Shown here piece by piece: positions 26,731 through 35,482 of a DNA stretch of 64,000 nucleotides. Within the stretch, counting starts at the first letter, position 1. Every line of letters begins with the position of its first letter. The DNA comes from Actinomycetes bacterium (GTDB lineage Bacteria; Actinomycetota; Actinomycetes; Actinomycetales; Dermatophilaceae): NCBI GenBank assembly GCA_029778715.1, contig JAKOPT010000027.1, positions 20,223-84,222 of the forward strand. Reading direction: 5' to 3'. Position numbers and translations under genes: made by a program. The notes beneath the pieces were generated by a model that searched no databases, was not told the DNA's origin, and saw nothing but the letters and a program-made list of their open reading frames with translations.

Positions 26731-27873
26731 GTGACTGAACCCACTGCGCCCGCCCCCATCACGTATGCCGCGGCCGGGGTGGACGTCGAGGCCGGCGACA
26801 AGGCCGTCGAACTCATGAAGGCCTCCGTGCGGGCCGCGACCCGCCCCGAGGTCCTCGGCGGGCTCGGCGGCTTCGCCGGGATGTTCGACGCCCGCGGGCT
26901 CGCGGCATACGACCACCCGGTCCTCGCGACGAGCACCGACGGGGTGGGCACCAAGGTCGCCATCGCGCAGGCACTGGACCGGCACGACACCATCGGTTTC
27001 GACCTTGTCGGGATGGTCGTCGACGACATCGTCGTCTGCGGCGCCGAACCGCTCTTCATGACCGACTACATCGCCTGCGGCAAGGTCGTGCCCGAGCGGA
27101 TCGCGGCCATCGTCGGCGGCATCGCGGCCGCCTGCGCCCAGGCCCGGGTCGCGCTCATCGGCGGCGAAACGGCCGAACACCCAGGGCTCCTCGGCGTCGA
27201 CGACTATGACGTCGCCGGGGCTGCTACCGGGGTCGTGGAGTATGCCGCGGTGCTCGGCCCCGCTCGGGTCCGCGCCGGTGACGTCGTGCTCGGCTTGGCC
27301 TCCTCGGGTCTGCACTCGAACGGTTTCTCGCTGGTGCGCAAGGTCATTGCCTCGGCTGGGTGGGCGCTGGACCGGGAGGTGCCGGAGTTCGGGCGCACTC
27401 TCGGGGAGGAGTTGCTCACCCCTACGCGCGTGTATGCCGCGGACCTCGTCGACCTGTTCGCCAACCCCGCCGTCGGGAAAGCCGGCGGGGTGCATGCCCT
27501 TTCGCACGTCACCGGCGGGGGGCTCGCGGCCAACCTGGCCCGCGTGCTGCCCGAAGGCGTTCACGCCAGGGTCGACCGCTCGACGTGGACTCCGCCGGCG
27601 GTCTTCGATGTCGTCGCCGGCCTCGGCCGGGTGCCCCAGTCCGACGTCGAACGCACCCTCAACCAGGGCGTGGGGTTCGTCGCCGTGCTCTCCGCGGACG
27701 CAGTGGCGGCGACGAGCGCCTTCCTGGAGGCGCGCGGCATACCGACCTGGGTGATGGGCGAGGTATATGCCTCCGCCGACGCCCCGATCGCCGACGGCAT
27801 CGAGGTCGTCCGGGGCGCCAAGGGCGTCGACGGCGGTTCGGTCCAATTGGTGGGCCGCCACCCCCGGCCGTAG
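26731..27873 (+). CDS. purM: AIR synthetase
   Basis: A 380-aa phosphoribosylformylglycinamidine cyclo-ligase (FGAM to AIR with ATP). Signatures are ITYAAAGVDVEAGDKAVELM at the start, VLATSTDGVGTKVAIA, DLVGMVVDDIVVCGAEPLFMTDYIA, ALIGGETAEHPG, VLGLASSGLHSNGFSLVRK and HVTGGGLAANLARVLP. Length and order match the family. It lies 1.2 kb downstream of purF, whereas purF-purM are usually adjacent in actinobacteria. Here they are separated by the AbiEi/DUF559-like gene and two family A repeats, which looks like an insertion. Confidence 0.97.
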   Translation: MTEPTAPAPITYAAAGVDVEAGDKAVELMKASVRAATRPEVLGGLGGFAGMFDARGLAAYDHPVLATSTDGVGTKVAIAQALDRHDTIGFDLVGMVVDDIVVCGAEPLFMTDYIACGKVVPERIAAIVGGIAAACAQARVALIGGETAEHPGLLGVDDYDVAGAATGVVEYAAVLGPARVRAGDVVLGLASSGLHSNGFSLVRKVIASAGWALDREVPEFGRTLGEELLTPTRVYAADLVDLFANPAVGKAGGVHALSHVTGGGLAANLARVLPEGVHARVDRSTWTPPAVFDVVAGLGRVPQSDVERTLNQGVGFVAVLSADAVAATSAFLEARGIPTWVMGEVYASADAPIADGIEVVRGAKGVDGGSVQLVGRHPRP

Positions 27874-27965
27874 GGTCGCACGGGCCCTGGCGCCGCCGCT
27901 GCGGCCCGGTCCCGGACGGGGGGAGCGAGCCCCGGTCGGCGCCCACGGGCGGGTACCGTCGGGTC

Positions 27966-28886
27966 ATGCGCGCCATCACCATCGTTCCGGTCCCCGGCCC
28001 CGGTGCCGAGGACGTCCTCATCGGTCATGACGGCACGGTCTACACCGGCACCGACGACGGCTCCGTGTTCTCCGTCAGCCCCGACGGCAACCACATCCGC
28101 CGGATCGGCAACACCGGCGGCCGGCCGCTGGGTCTGGAGTGGCTCCCCGACGGTCGGCTGCTCGTCTGTGACGCCAAACGGGGGCTGCTCGCCATGGCGC
28201 TGGCCGACGGCCGCATCGAGACTCTCACCGACTCCGTCGCGGGCAAGCGGATGCTCTTTTGCAACAACGCGGCCGTGACCGACGACGGGACCATCTGGTT
28301 CACCGACACGAGCACCCGGTGGGGCATCGAGGAGTGGAAGTCCGACCTCATCGAGAACACGCGCACCGGCCGCCTGCTCCGATTGAGCCCCGGCAGCACC
28401 GAGCCCGAGGTCATCGTCGGCGGATTGAGTTTCGCCAATGGCGTGGCCAAGGCCCCGGACAGCAGTTTCGTCGTCGTCGCCGAGACCGGCGCCCGTGCCC
28501 TGCGCCGCCACTGGATCACCGGCGAGCAGGCGGGCCGCACCGAGAAGTTCGTCACCGATCTGCCCGCTCACCCCGACAACATCGCGCTCGGGTCCGATGG
28601 GCTCATCTGGGTCACGTACGCCTCGCCCACCGACGCCGCGCTCACGTTCCTCCACACCAAGGCTAAGCCGTGGGTCAAGGCCGCGGTGCTGCGCGCCCCC
28701 GACTACCTCAAACCGCAACCCAAGCGCACCGCCCGGGTCGCGGCATACGACCTGACCGGCACCCTCGTCCACGACGTGACCTGCGACGCGGCGAAGTGGT
28801 ACATGGCCACCGGCGTGCGCGAACACCACGGGCGGGTGTGGATGGGCAGCCTCATCCAACCGGCACTGGCCTGCTTCGACCTCTGA
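27966..28886 (+). CDS. SMP-30/strictosidine-synthase-like beta-propeller protein
   Basis: A 306-aa six-bladed beta-propeller type protein: DGTVYTGTDDGSVFSVSPDG, RPLGLEWLPDGRLLVCDAKRGLLAM, CNNAAVTDDGTIWFTDTST and GLSFANGVAKAPDSSFVVVAETGARALRRHWI. The last matches the strictosidine-synthase-like family conserved site. Bacterial members are lactonases or esterases of unknown substrate. I trimmed the ORF to ATG 27966, which has TACCGT exactly 6 nt upstream (leaderless). The track start at 27360 lies inside purM. The tandem family B array follows the stop. Confidence 0.85.
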   Translation: MRAITIVPVPGPGAEDVLIGHDGTVYTGTDDGSVFSVSPDGNHIRRIGNTGGRPLGLEWLPDGRLLVCDAKRGLLAMALADGRIETLTDSVAGKRMLFCNNAAVTDDGTIWFTDTSTRWGIEEWKSDLIENTRTGRLLRLSPGSTEPEVIVGGLSFANGVAKAPDSSFVVVAETGARALRRHWITGEQAGRTEKFVTDLPAHPDNIALGSDGLIWVTYASPTDAALTFLHTKAKPWVKAAVLRAPDYLKPQPKRTARVAAYDLTGTLVHDVTCDAAKWYMATGVREHHGRVWMGSLIQPALACFDL

Positions 28887-28912
28887 CCTCCGACCTGACA
28901 CTGTCGCCGCGC

Positions 28913-29088
28913 GTCAACAATCGACCAATAGGTGGGTTGTTGACAGCGGCACTGGCGTTGAGAACCTCGGCGCGCCAACGGTGTGTCAACAATCGACCAA
29001 TAGGTGGGTTGTTGACAGCGGCACTGGCGTTGACACCCACGGCGCGCCAACGGTCTGTCAACAATCGACCAATAGGTGGGTTGTTGAC
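28913..29088. repeat. Tandem array of three family B repeats, 72-bp period
   Basis: Three identical 32-bp family B hairpins start at 28913, 28985 and 29057. The two 40-bp intervals between them are themselves near-identical (both start AGCGGCACTGGCGTTGA and end GGCGCGCCAACGG). The true unit is therefore 72 bp, repeated about 2.4 times. It lies between the SMP-30-like gene (+) and the GNAT gene (-), which are convergent. Confidence 0.95.
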
Positions 29089-29143
29089 GCGACGGACGCA
29101 GATGGTGAGCGGCAACGTCGTCGGGGTGCGGCTGCGCCGCGCG

Positions 29144-29902
29144 TCAGGCCGGCTGCAGGCTGCCGCTGACCAGGTCGTGGACCCGGCGGAACCCCATCGC
29201 TGCATAGAGAGCGGCGGCGGTCGGGTTGTCGTCGTCCACGCCGAGGACGACGGCGGGTGCGTGCGCACCGATATCCACGAGGGCCTGGGTGAGCGCTCGG
29301 CCCAACCCGCGTCCCCGCTGCGCCGCTGCAATCGTGATGGAGGACAGTCGGATTGCTCCCGTCGGGGTGTATGCCGCGAGCCCGGTGCCCAGCACCGTTC
29401 CCCTCTCGTCGCGCAGGGCGACCCAGACCTCGCCGTCGGTTTCGGGCGGCAGCCACCGCGTGGTGTACTCGACGTCCACGAACGCCGCGGCGTGGGCCCG
29501 GGGCAGGCCGGCCTCGACACTCACCCCGTCGGGCAGCGGTCGGCGGCGCACCTCGTCGGGCACGACGAACAGCCATGACCACTCGCCGACGGCGCGCGCC
29601 CCCAGGGCAGCGAGCGCGTCCTGGCACTCGGTGCGCACCGTCATCGACCGTTCAGCCGCCCACGCGGGGTGCGTGCGCCACGGGCCGGCGAGGAGCCGAG
29701 CGACGTCGTCCGCCGGTCCGAGGCACATCCCACCGGCCCACCCCAACTGGGTCATCCGCCGGAACAGCACCGCGTCGCCGACCCGCAGCGGGGGTGCGAG
29801 CAACTCCGGCCCGACCTCGAACACCACGACCGGGTCACGGTCGACGGCAGCGAGCAGCGCGGCATACGAGTCGAGTTCGACCCAGGGGACGGATGAACTC
29901 AC
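29144..29902 (-). CDS. GNAT N-acetyltransferase
   Basis: A 252-aa protein whose C-terminal half is a GNAT domain. TGAIRLSSITIAAAQRGRGLGRALTQALVDIG has the R-G-x-G-L-G CoA loop, and DDDNPTAAALYAAMGFRRVHD is the final helix-strand. The N-terminal about 110 residues are a second, degenerate domain (possibly a second GNAT fold). The GTG start overlaps the stop of the cysteine hydrolase by 4 bp, so it is the last gene of the permease-hydrolase-GNAT operon. The substrate is unknown. Confidence 0.87.
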   Translation of the reverse strand: MSSSVPWVELDSYAALLAAVDRDPVVVFEVGPELLAPPLRVGDAVLFRRMTQLGWAGGMCLGPADDVARLLAGPWRTHPAWAAERSMTVRTECQDALAALGARAVGEWSWLFVVPDEVRRRPLPDGVSVEAGLPRAHAAAFVDVEYTTRWLPPETDGEVWVALRDERGTVLGTGLAAYTPTGAIRLSSITIAAAQRGRGLGRALTQALVDIGAHAPAVVLGVDDDNPTAAALYAAMGFRRVHDLVSGSLQPA

Positions 29903-30534
29903 GAGATGACGATCTGCGGCCCAAAGAGGGCCATCGCGCCGAGGGCCCGCTCATGGTTGGCGACGCTGGAACCGGCGCACGCCTGCGCGATGACCCGCAC
30001 GCTCGCCCCGGCATCGGCGGCCGGGAGTGCGGTCGAGAGGACGCAGCAGTCGGTCGACACCCCGGTGAGCGCGATCTTGGCGCGCGCCCCGACCAGCGGC
30101 TCCAGCACCCCCCACTTGCCGAACGTGCCGGCCGTCACCGTCTGCCGCGCGACCCCGGCAAGCGCGGGCACGACGGCATAGAGCGGGTCGGTGTCGGGGA
30201 CGAGCGCGAACGGCCACTCGCGGTAGTACGGCGTCCACGACCCGCCAAGGCCGGGGTCGGCGACGAACCGGGTGACGATCGTGCGGTCCGGCCCGTATGC
30301 CGCCGCGAGTGCGGCGATCCGCGGCTCGACACCCGCCCACAGCGGCGAGCCCCACGGGGAGGTCGCCGGGGAGGCGAAGATCGCCTGCGGGTCAATGATG
30401 ACGAGCCATTCGTCGTCATCGACCGGCCCGTATGCCGCCGCCGGCCCCCCGCTGAGGCCCGGGGCCGCGTCGGGGGAGGGGGCCGGGGACTCGGGGAAGC
30501 CGGTCGGGGACTCGGGGGAGTCGGTCGGGCTCAC
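29899..30534 (-). CDS. Isochorismatase-like cysteine hydrolase
   Basis: A 211-aa hydrolase in the isochorismatase/nicotinamidase superfamily. Catalytic Asp lies in WLVIIDPQAIFASP, and the nucleophilic Cys in LTGVSTDCCVLSTALPAADAG. A Pro/Ser-rich leader of about 30 residues (SPTDSPESPTGFPESPAPSP) precedes the fold. The GTG start 30534 overlaps the permease stop by 4 bp. I reject the 671-aa ORF, which runs through the permease in another frame. With an NCS1 permease upstream, hydrolysis of an imported amide or ureido compound from purine/pyrimidine breakdown is plausible (inference). Confidence 0.88.
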   Translation of the reverse strand: MSPTDSPESPTGFPESPAPSPDAAPGLSGGPAAAYGPVDDDEWLVIIDPQAIFASPATSPWGSPLWAGVEPRIAALAAAYGPDRTIVTRFVADPGLGGSWTPYYREWPFALVPDTDPLYAVVPALAGVARQTVTAGTFGKWGVLEPLVGARAKIALTGVSTDCCVLSTALPAADAGASVRVIAQACAGSSVANHERALGAMALFGPQIVIS

Positions 30535-32054
30535 GCGCGGCCCTCCTGACGGGCCACGGTGCCGCGGCGCGCGGCATACGTGACCAGGAACGACAGCGCG
30601 AGGGCGAGCAGCACGCCGAGGTTGGCGTAGGCGAACGTGCCCTCCCAGTAGGGGGCGCCATCGCCCTCGGTGACGTAATGCCCGAGGCCGAGGGGCTCGA
30701 GGAGGAAGCCCTGCCAGTTGTTCCACGAGGCGTCGGCGGCGAAGTTGTTGACGACCAGGCCCCAGCCGAGGATCGAGGTGACTATCATCGTGGCGATCGA
30801 GGTCCAGTCCCAGGCGCCGTAGCGGCCCGCGGGGTCGAAGAGCGCCTCCTCGTCGTAGTCGCGCCGCCGTAGGGCGATGTCGGCGATCATGATGCCCGCC
30901 CACGAGGCGAGCGGCACGCCCAAGGTGATGAGGAAGGACTGGAACGGGTTGATGAAGTTCTGGGCGACGAAGACGACATAGAACGTGCCGAGCGTGAGGA
31001 TGACGCCGTCGACGAGGGCGGCCATCGGGCGGGGGACGCGCAGCCCGAGGGAGAGTAGGGTCAGCCCGGAGGAGTAGATGCCGAGAACCGCGCCGGACAC
31101 CAGGGCCAGGATCGCGGCGATGAGGAAGGGCACGAGGACCCAGGTGGGGAGCAGAGTGGCGAGCGTCCCGATGGGGTCGGCGCCGATCCCCTCCTTGACC
31201 TTGTCGTCGGAGCCGGCCAGGGCCAGGCCGTAACAGACGAGGAGCGACGGGGCCAGCGCCCCGCCGAAGGTGTTCCACCCGACGATGGCCGCCCCGCTGG
31301 CGTCCCGGTGCTGGTATCGCGACCAGTCGGCGGCGATGTTGATCCAGCCCAGGCCGAAACCGGTCATCACCATGACCAACGCCCCGATCATCGCGCCGAT
31401 GCTGCCCGAGGGGATTGCGGCCAGCTTGGCGCCGTCGATGTGGCTCACGGTCAAGGCGACGTAGAGGATGGTGATCGCCCCGGTGATCCAGGTCAGCCAC
31501 GACTGCATCCGCATGATGATGTGGTAGCCCGCGACCGAGGCCGAGACGATGAGGGCGGCGACGAGGATGGCCGCGACGATCTTGGTCGCCGTTCCCCCGC
31601 CCCACCCGAGGCGCTCGAAGATCGTCGCCGTCGCGAGCACGGCCATGATGGCGAGGAACGTCTCCCAGCCGATGGAGACCAGCCAGGAGATGACGCCGGG
31701 CACCTTCTGCCCGCGCACCCCGAATGCCGCCCGCGAGAGGATCATCGTCGGGGCCGACCCGCGCTTGCCGGCGATGGCGATCACCCCGCACAGGGCGAAC
31801 GACACGACGACGCCGATGACGGTGACGACGAGCGCCTGGGCGAGGGAGATGCCGAAGCCGAGGACGAACGCGGCATACGAAATGCCGAACACCGAGACGT
31901 TGGCGGCAAACCACGGCCAGAACAGGTCGCGGGGGCGAGCGGTGCGCTCGGCTTCGTCGATGATCTCGATGCCGGTGGTCTCGACGCCGAGGCGACGCAC
32001 TTCACGCGCCGTGGGTGCCGAGGGTGAACCGGATGGAGCGGGTGGCGTGCTCAT
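30531..32054 (-). CDS. NCS1-family purine/cytosine permease
   Basis: A 507-aa integral membrane transporter with about 12 hydrophobic segments. The first block WPWFAANVSVFGISYAAFVLGFGIS and the GKRGSAPTMILSRAAFGVRGQKVPG motif are diagnostic for nucleobase:cation symporter-1 proteins such as CodB. GLGWINIAADWSRYQ is also conserved. It should import a nucleobase, hydantoin or related compound with H+ or Na+. I start at ATG 32054 (MSTPPAPSGSPSAPTAREV). It heads an operon with the cysteine hydrolase and GNAT genes, joined by 4-bp overlaps. Confidence 0.93.
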   Translation of the reverse strand: MSTPPAPSGSPSAPTAREVRRLGVETTGIEIIDEAERTARPRDLFWPWFAANVSVFGISYAAFVLGFGISLAQALVVTVIGVVVSFALCGVIAIAGKRGSAPTMILSRAAFGVRGQKVPGVISWLVSIGWETFLAIMAVLATATIFERLGWGGGTATKIVAAILVAALIVSASVAGYHIIMRMQSWLTWITGAITILYVALTVSHIDGAKLAAIPSGSIGAMIGALVMVMTGFGLGWINIAADWSRYQHRDASGAAIVGWNTFGGALAPSLLVCYGLALAGSDDKVKEGIGADPIGTLATLLPTWVLVPFLIAAILALVSGAVLGIYSSGLTLLSLGLRVPRPMAALVDGVILTLGTFYVVFVAQNFINPFQSFLITLGVPLASWAGIMIADIALRRRDYDEEALFDPAGRYGAWDWTSIATMIVTSILGWGLVVNNFAADASWNNWQGFLLEPLGLGHYVTEGDGAPYWEGTFAYANLGVLLALALSFLVTYAARRGTVARQEGRA

Positions 32055-32132
32055 ATGGCGAGCATGGCAGATGCCACCGACAACGTCACTGACCCGGGGA
32101 TGCTCCACTGGGACAGCGGCGCGGAACCACGG

Positions 32133-32324
32133 TCACCGTCGACCGGTCGCCCACTGCTCGTAGTCGTCCTCGTCCTCGTCCTCGTCGAACGGCTCGGACC
32201 AGGTCCGTCCGCCGGTCTGCGAGTGCAGTTCGCGCTCAAGCGCACTGAGGTCGGTGTTCGGGCTGTAGTACTTCAGCTCGCGAGCGACCTTCGTCTGCTT
32301 GGCCTTGGCTCGGCCGCGCCCCAT
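32133..32324 (-). CDS. DUF3073 domain protein
   Basis: A 63-aa actinobacterial protein of unknown function. GRGRAKAKQTKVARELKYYS is the hallmark start, followed by DLSALERELHSQ and an acidic tail (DEDEDEDDYEQW). ATG 32324 is preceded by AAGGGGG 7 nt upstream, so the 91-aa ORF start is rejected. The basic head and acidic tail suggest nucleic-acid or protein binding. Family members are widespread, single-copy and often located near purine genes in actinobacteria. Confidence 0.92.
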   Translation of the reverse strand: MGRGRAKAKQTKVARELKYYSPNTDLSALERELHSQTGGRTWSEPFDEDEDEDDYEQWATGRR

Positions 32325-32547
32325 GGCGTGACCCCCTTGGGGAATCTGCCGGTGGCGCATCGTGAGCATCGAGCGACCCGTCGAGATCCGGGGCCGGCTC
32401 GACTCCACGGAGGCCCCGGGAATCGTGTGTATGTCGTGGGGTCAACGCTACATCAGCCGCGCAACTTCCGTGACCCACGCGCTCAGGACCTGGACGTATG
32501 CCGCGCCGCCGCCTCCCAGCCGCGGGCTCGCTCTCGCAGACGACCGG

Positions 32548-33198
32548 TCAGCCGGCCATGCCGGCGATCAGGTTGATCGTCGCCGCGACGATGACGGTGC
32601 CGAACAGGTAGGACAACCAGCTCTGCCGCAGCGCAATCCGGCGCACGGCCGTGGTGCGCAGGTCGGTGTCGGAGATGGCGAAGGACACACCGACGGCGAA
32701 GGCCATATAGAGGAAGTCGCTGTAGGCCGGCGGCCCGGGCATGTGAAAGTCGATACAGCCCTCTTCGGCGTTGTGCCAGTGCCGGGCATAGCGCAACCCG
32801 AACACCGTGTGGACGAGCACCCAGGCCGAGAACACCGTCGCCACCGCGACCCCCGCCTCGACCACGCTCGCCGTCTGGCTTGTGCCTTTGGTGAGCAGCA
32901 TGAGCCCGACCCCGGCCAGGCTCGCCAGGGCCGAGGTGCCGAGCACGATGTCGGTGACCGAACGCCCCGGGTCGAGCCCGTCGGCATACGCCTCGGTCTG
33001 TTCGGGAGTGGCGCGCATCATGAGCCGGATCAGCGGCACGGCGAATCCCAGCGCGGTCACCGAGAACCCGACGAGGACATGCGCCACCCGTGACACCCCC
33101 GCGGGCAGTGGGACGAGTGCGGCGGCGATGCCGACGACGAGCGCGAGGCCGAGGCGCTTGGCCTTGTGCCAATCGTGGTGCGGAGTGAGGTGGGCCAC
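32548..33198 (-). CDS. DUF1345 membrane protein
   Basis: A 216-aa protein with about five membrane helices (GLALVVGIAAALVPLP, VLVGFSVTALGFAVPLIRLM, SALASLAGVGLMLL, VFSAWVLVHTVFGLRYA, LFGTVIVAATINLIAGM). The conserved loop GCIDFHMPGPPAYSDFLYMAF is the DUF1345 signature. GTG 33198 is chosen because TACGCT lies exactly 6 nt before it on the minus strand (leaderless) and the extension has no homology. The function is unknown. It is divergent from fgd, with 59 bp between the starts. Confidence 0.9.
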   Translation of the reverse strand: MAHLTPHHDWHKAKRLGLALVVGIAAALVPLPAGVSRVAHVLVGFSVTALGFAVPLIRLMMRATPEQTEAYADGLDPGRSVTDIVLGTSALASLAGVGLMLLTKGTSQTASVVEAGVAVATVFSAWVLVHTVFGLRYARHWHNAEEGCIDFHMPGPPAYSDFLYMAFAVGVSFAISDTDLRTTAVRRIALRQSWLSYLFGTVIVAATINLIAGMAG

Positions 33199-33257
33199 GT
33201 CGGCAGCGTATGCCGTCGCGTCCCTGGGTGCGGCCGGCGCACCGGTAGCGTCGGGCC

Positions 33258-34283
33258 ATGGCTCTCTCGATCGGCTACAAAGCGAGCGCCGAGCAGTTCG
33301 CGCCCGCCGAGCTCGCGGCATACGCCATCCTCGCCGAGGAGGTCGGGCTGGATTGCGTCACCATCTCCGACCACTTCCAACCGTGGCGCCTGACCGGGGG
33401 GCACGCCCCGAGCGCCCTGACCTGGCTGCCTTTTGTTGCGGCCCGCACCGAGCGGGTCATGCTCGGCACCTCGGTGGTGACGCCGACGTTCCGCTACAAC
33501 CCGGCGGTGATCGCCCAGGCGTTCGCGACGTTGGCGTTGCTCGCGCCGGGGCGGGTGTTCCTCGGGGTCGGGTCGGGGGAGGCGCTCAACGAGGCGGCGG
33601 TCGGAGCCTTGCCCGAGGGGGAGTGGCCGGCGTTCAAGGAGCGGTTCGCCCGGCTGCGGGAGGCGGTTTCGCTGATGCGGGCGCTGTGGACCCAGGAGTC
33701 GGTGACGTTCGAGGGCGAGTATTACCGCACGGTGGACGCGCGGGTCTTCGACCGCCCGCTCGACCCGGTGCCCGTCTACGTCGCTGCCGGCGGCCCGATG
33801 GTGGCCCGGTATGCCGGTCGCGTGGGCGACGGGTTCATCTGCACCTCGGGCAAGGGACGGGAGCTGTATGCCGACCAGTTGCTGCCCGCGGTCGCCGAGG
33901 GCCGCGCTCGTTCCGGGCGGGTCGGCGAACCGATCGCGCGCATGATCGAGATCAAACTGTCGTGGGACCCGGACCCCGAGTTGGCGTTGGCGAACACGCG
34001 CTTCTGGGCGCCGCTGTCGTTGAGCGCCGAGCAGAAGCACTCAATCCATTCGCCGCGCGAGATGGAACAGGCCGCCGATGCCCTGCCGATCGAGACGGTG
34101 GCGCGGCGCTGGATCGTGGCGTCGCGGCCCGAGGAGGTGGTGGAGGCCGTGCGCTTCTACACCGATCTGGGGTTCGACCACCTGGTGTTGCACGGGCCCG
34201 GGCACGACCAGGAGCGGTTCCTGCGGACCCTGGCCGAACAGGTGCTGCCCGGCCTGCGCGAACTGGTCCCGGCCGCCGGGTGA
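33258..34283 (+). CDS. fgd: F420-dependent glucose-6-phosphate dehydrogenase
   Basis: A 341-aa luciferase-fold enzyme that oxidises glucose 6-phosphate and reduces coenzyme F420. [20 protein letters not shown] at the start, [44 protein letters not shown] and [22 protein letters not shown] are characteristic of Fgd. [10 protein letters not shown] and [11 protein letters not shown] also fit. It supplies F420H2 for other enzymes, possibly including the luciferase-like protein at 22618. ATG 33258 has TAGCGT 6 nt upstream (leaderless). A perfect 24-bp hairpin follows the stop. Confidence 0.93.
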   Translation: MALSIGYKASAEQFAPAELAAYAILAEEVGLDCVTISDHFQPWRLTGGHAPSALTWLPFVAARTERVMLGTSVVTPTFRYNPAVIAQAFATLALLAPGRVFLGVGSGEALNEAAVGALPEGEWPAFKERFARLREAVSLMRALWTQESVTFEGEYYRTVDARVFDRPLDPVPVYVAAGGPMVARYAGRVGDGFICTSGKGRELYADQLLPAVAEGRARSGRVGEPIARMIEIKLSWDPDPELALANTRFWAPLSLSAEQKHSIHSPREMEQAADALPIETVARRWIVASRPEEVVEAVRFYTDLGFDHLVLHGPGHDQERFLRTLAEQVLPGLRELVPAAG

Positions 34284-34286
34284 GCG

Positions 34287-34336
34287 CTTGGCTGCAGCGT
34301 GGTGGTCGTCGGGACGACCACCACGCTGCAGCCAAG
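34287..34336. terminator. Very stable 24-bp-arm hairpin after fgd
   Basis: CTTGGCTGCAGCGTGGTGGT... and its exact complement are separated by just GG, starting 4 bp past the fgd stop. There is no T-tract. It is probably a terminator or 3'-end stabiliser for the fgd message. Confidence 0.75.
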
Positions 34337-34548
34337 GCCGCTCAGCCCTGCTGCCCTGTGCCGCCTGGCTAGCGCGCTGGGTGTTGTAGGTCGGCTTCCG
34401 GCGCGGGACTCGGGTACGTGTCTGCGTTCGATCGTGTTCGTGGGTCCTGCCGAGTGAGCCTTGTGCAGGGTGGGACGCAGGTGGTCTCTGGGGCGTGCCC
34501 TCGAGGGCCAGTGCCACACCTCATGCAGGCTCCCCTGCCAAAGGTGTT

Positions 34549-34662
34549 GTGATCACCCCGCCTATTGCACGGTAGGCCGCGGTATCTCGGGTGCTCACGC
34601 CACTCGCGTCGGCCCTCGGTGATCGCCCCCCGCGTACTGCACGGTAGCCCGCGGCATACGCC
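34549..34662. repeat. Pair of diverged direct repeats, 70 bp apart
   Basis: GTGATCACCCC...TTGCACGGTAGGCCGCGG (from 34549) and GTGATCGCCCC...CTGCACGGTAGCCCGCGG (from 34619) are about 42 bp each and clearly related. They lie in the 390-bp gap between fgd and the YceI gene, where I see no convincing coding region. The weak minus ORF at 34369-34704 looks like chance. The origin is unknown. Confidence 0.55.
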
Positions 34663-34729
34663 GTCGGGACGTCTCACGGAGCGGAGCAAGCCGCCGCGTG
34701 CCACCTGGCCGACGGCAGTTGCACCTGGG

Positions 34730-35275
34730 TCAAGACTGCTTGACGGCGCTGAGGTCGAGGATCAGTTTGATCTTTTTGGACACGAGCACCCCGCCGGTCT
34801 CGAGAGCGGCGTTCCACGTCAAGCCCCACTCCCCGCGCTCGACATCGGTCGAGGCGGAGAAGCCGATCCGGTCATGACCGAACGGGTCGGTTGCCGCACC
34901 CTCGAACTCGACATCCAGGCTCACCGGGCGGGTGATGCCCTTGATCGTCAGATGCCCATCGAGGACGAACTCGTGCCCGTCGACGTCCCGCAGGCCGGTC
35001 GAGACGAACGCGATGTCGGGGTAGGTGTCGGCGTCGAAGAAGTCGCCGGAGCGCAGGTGCTCGTCGCGGTCGGCGCTGCCGGTGTCCACCGAGGCGACAG
35101 CCATAGTCGCGCTCGCCGTCGAGTCGGCGAAGTCCTCGGCGACCGTGATCGTGCCCGCGAGGCCCCGGAAGTAGCCGCGGACCTTGGTCACCATCGCGTG
35201 CCGAGCGACGAACCCGACCTCGGAGTGGCTCGGGTCGAGGGCGTAGGTGCCGGGAGTGATGTCGATGCTGCTCAT
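34730..35275 (-). CDS. YceI family lipocalin-like protein
   Basis: A 181-aa YceI-like beta-barrel protein that binds polyisoprenoid-type lipids in characterised homologues. GTYALDPSHSEVGFVARHAMVTKVRG opens the fold. Further along come ASVDTGSADRDEHLRSGDFFDADTYPDIAFVST, GHLTIKGITRPVSLDVEFEG and RIGFSASTDVERGEWGLTWN. No signal peptide is visible, so it is probably cytoplasmic, as in many actinobacterial members. AGGAGG sits 6 nt before ATG 35275. The gene is convergent with fgd. Confidence 0.95.
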   Translation of the reverse strand: MSSIDITPGTYALDPSHSEVGFVARHAMVTKVRGYFRGLAGTITVAEDFADSTASATMAVASVDTGSADRDEHLRSGDFFDADTYPDIAFVSTGLRDVDGHEFVLDGHLTIKGITRPVSLDVEFEGAATDPFGHDRIGFSASTDVERGEWGLTWNAALETGGVLVSKKIKLILDLSAVKQS

Positions 35276-35482
35276 GAGGTGCCTCCTGAGTCGGGGTAGG
35301 TCAGCCAGTCAGTCGCTGAGTCCAGTGTGCCGCTGAGTTCGGGATGTCGCTCGGCCCAAGAGAGCAGGAGATTCAATGGGAAGGAGCCTGGGGTCATCGC
35401 CAGCGGACGTCGGCCGGGCCCGCGCGTGTGAGAGTGCCGACGAATCGCCGCCGTCGCCCGTCCCGACAGTTATCGTCCGCCT

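Noticed and set aside
28913-29088. CRISPR-like array (32-bp repeats, 40-bp spacers)
   Set aside because: The spacers are near-identical to each other, there are only three repeats, there is no cas gene, and the same repeat occurs singly elsewhere. It is a 72-bp tandem repeat.
29899-31914. 671-aa ORF as one long protein
   Set aside because: Only its last about 211 residues (the cysteine hydrolase) are real. The rest is the NCS1 permease gene read in the wrong frame.
34369-34704. 111-aa minus ORF between fgd and yceI
   Set aside because: No ribosome binding site, Arg/Cys-rich composition, and its repeat-like peptides come from the underlying DNA repeat.
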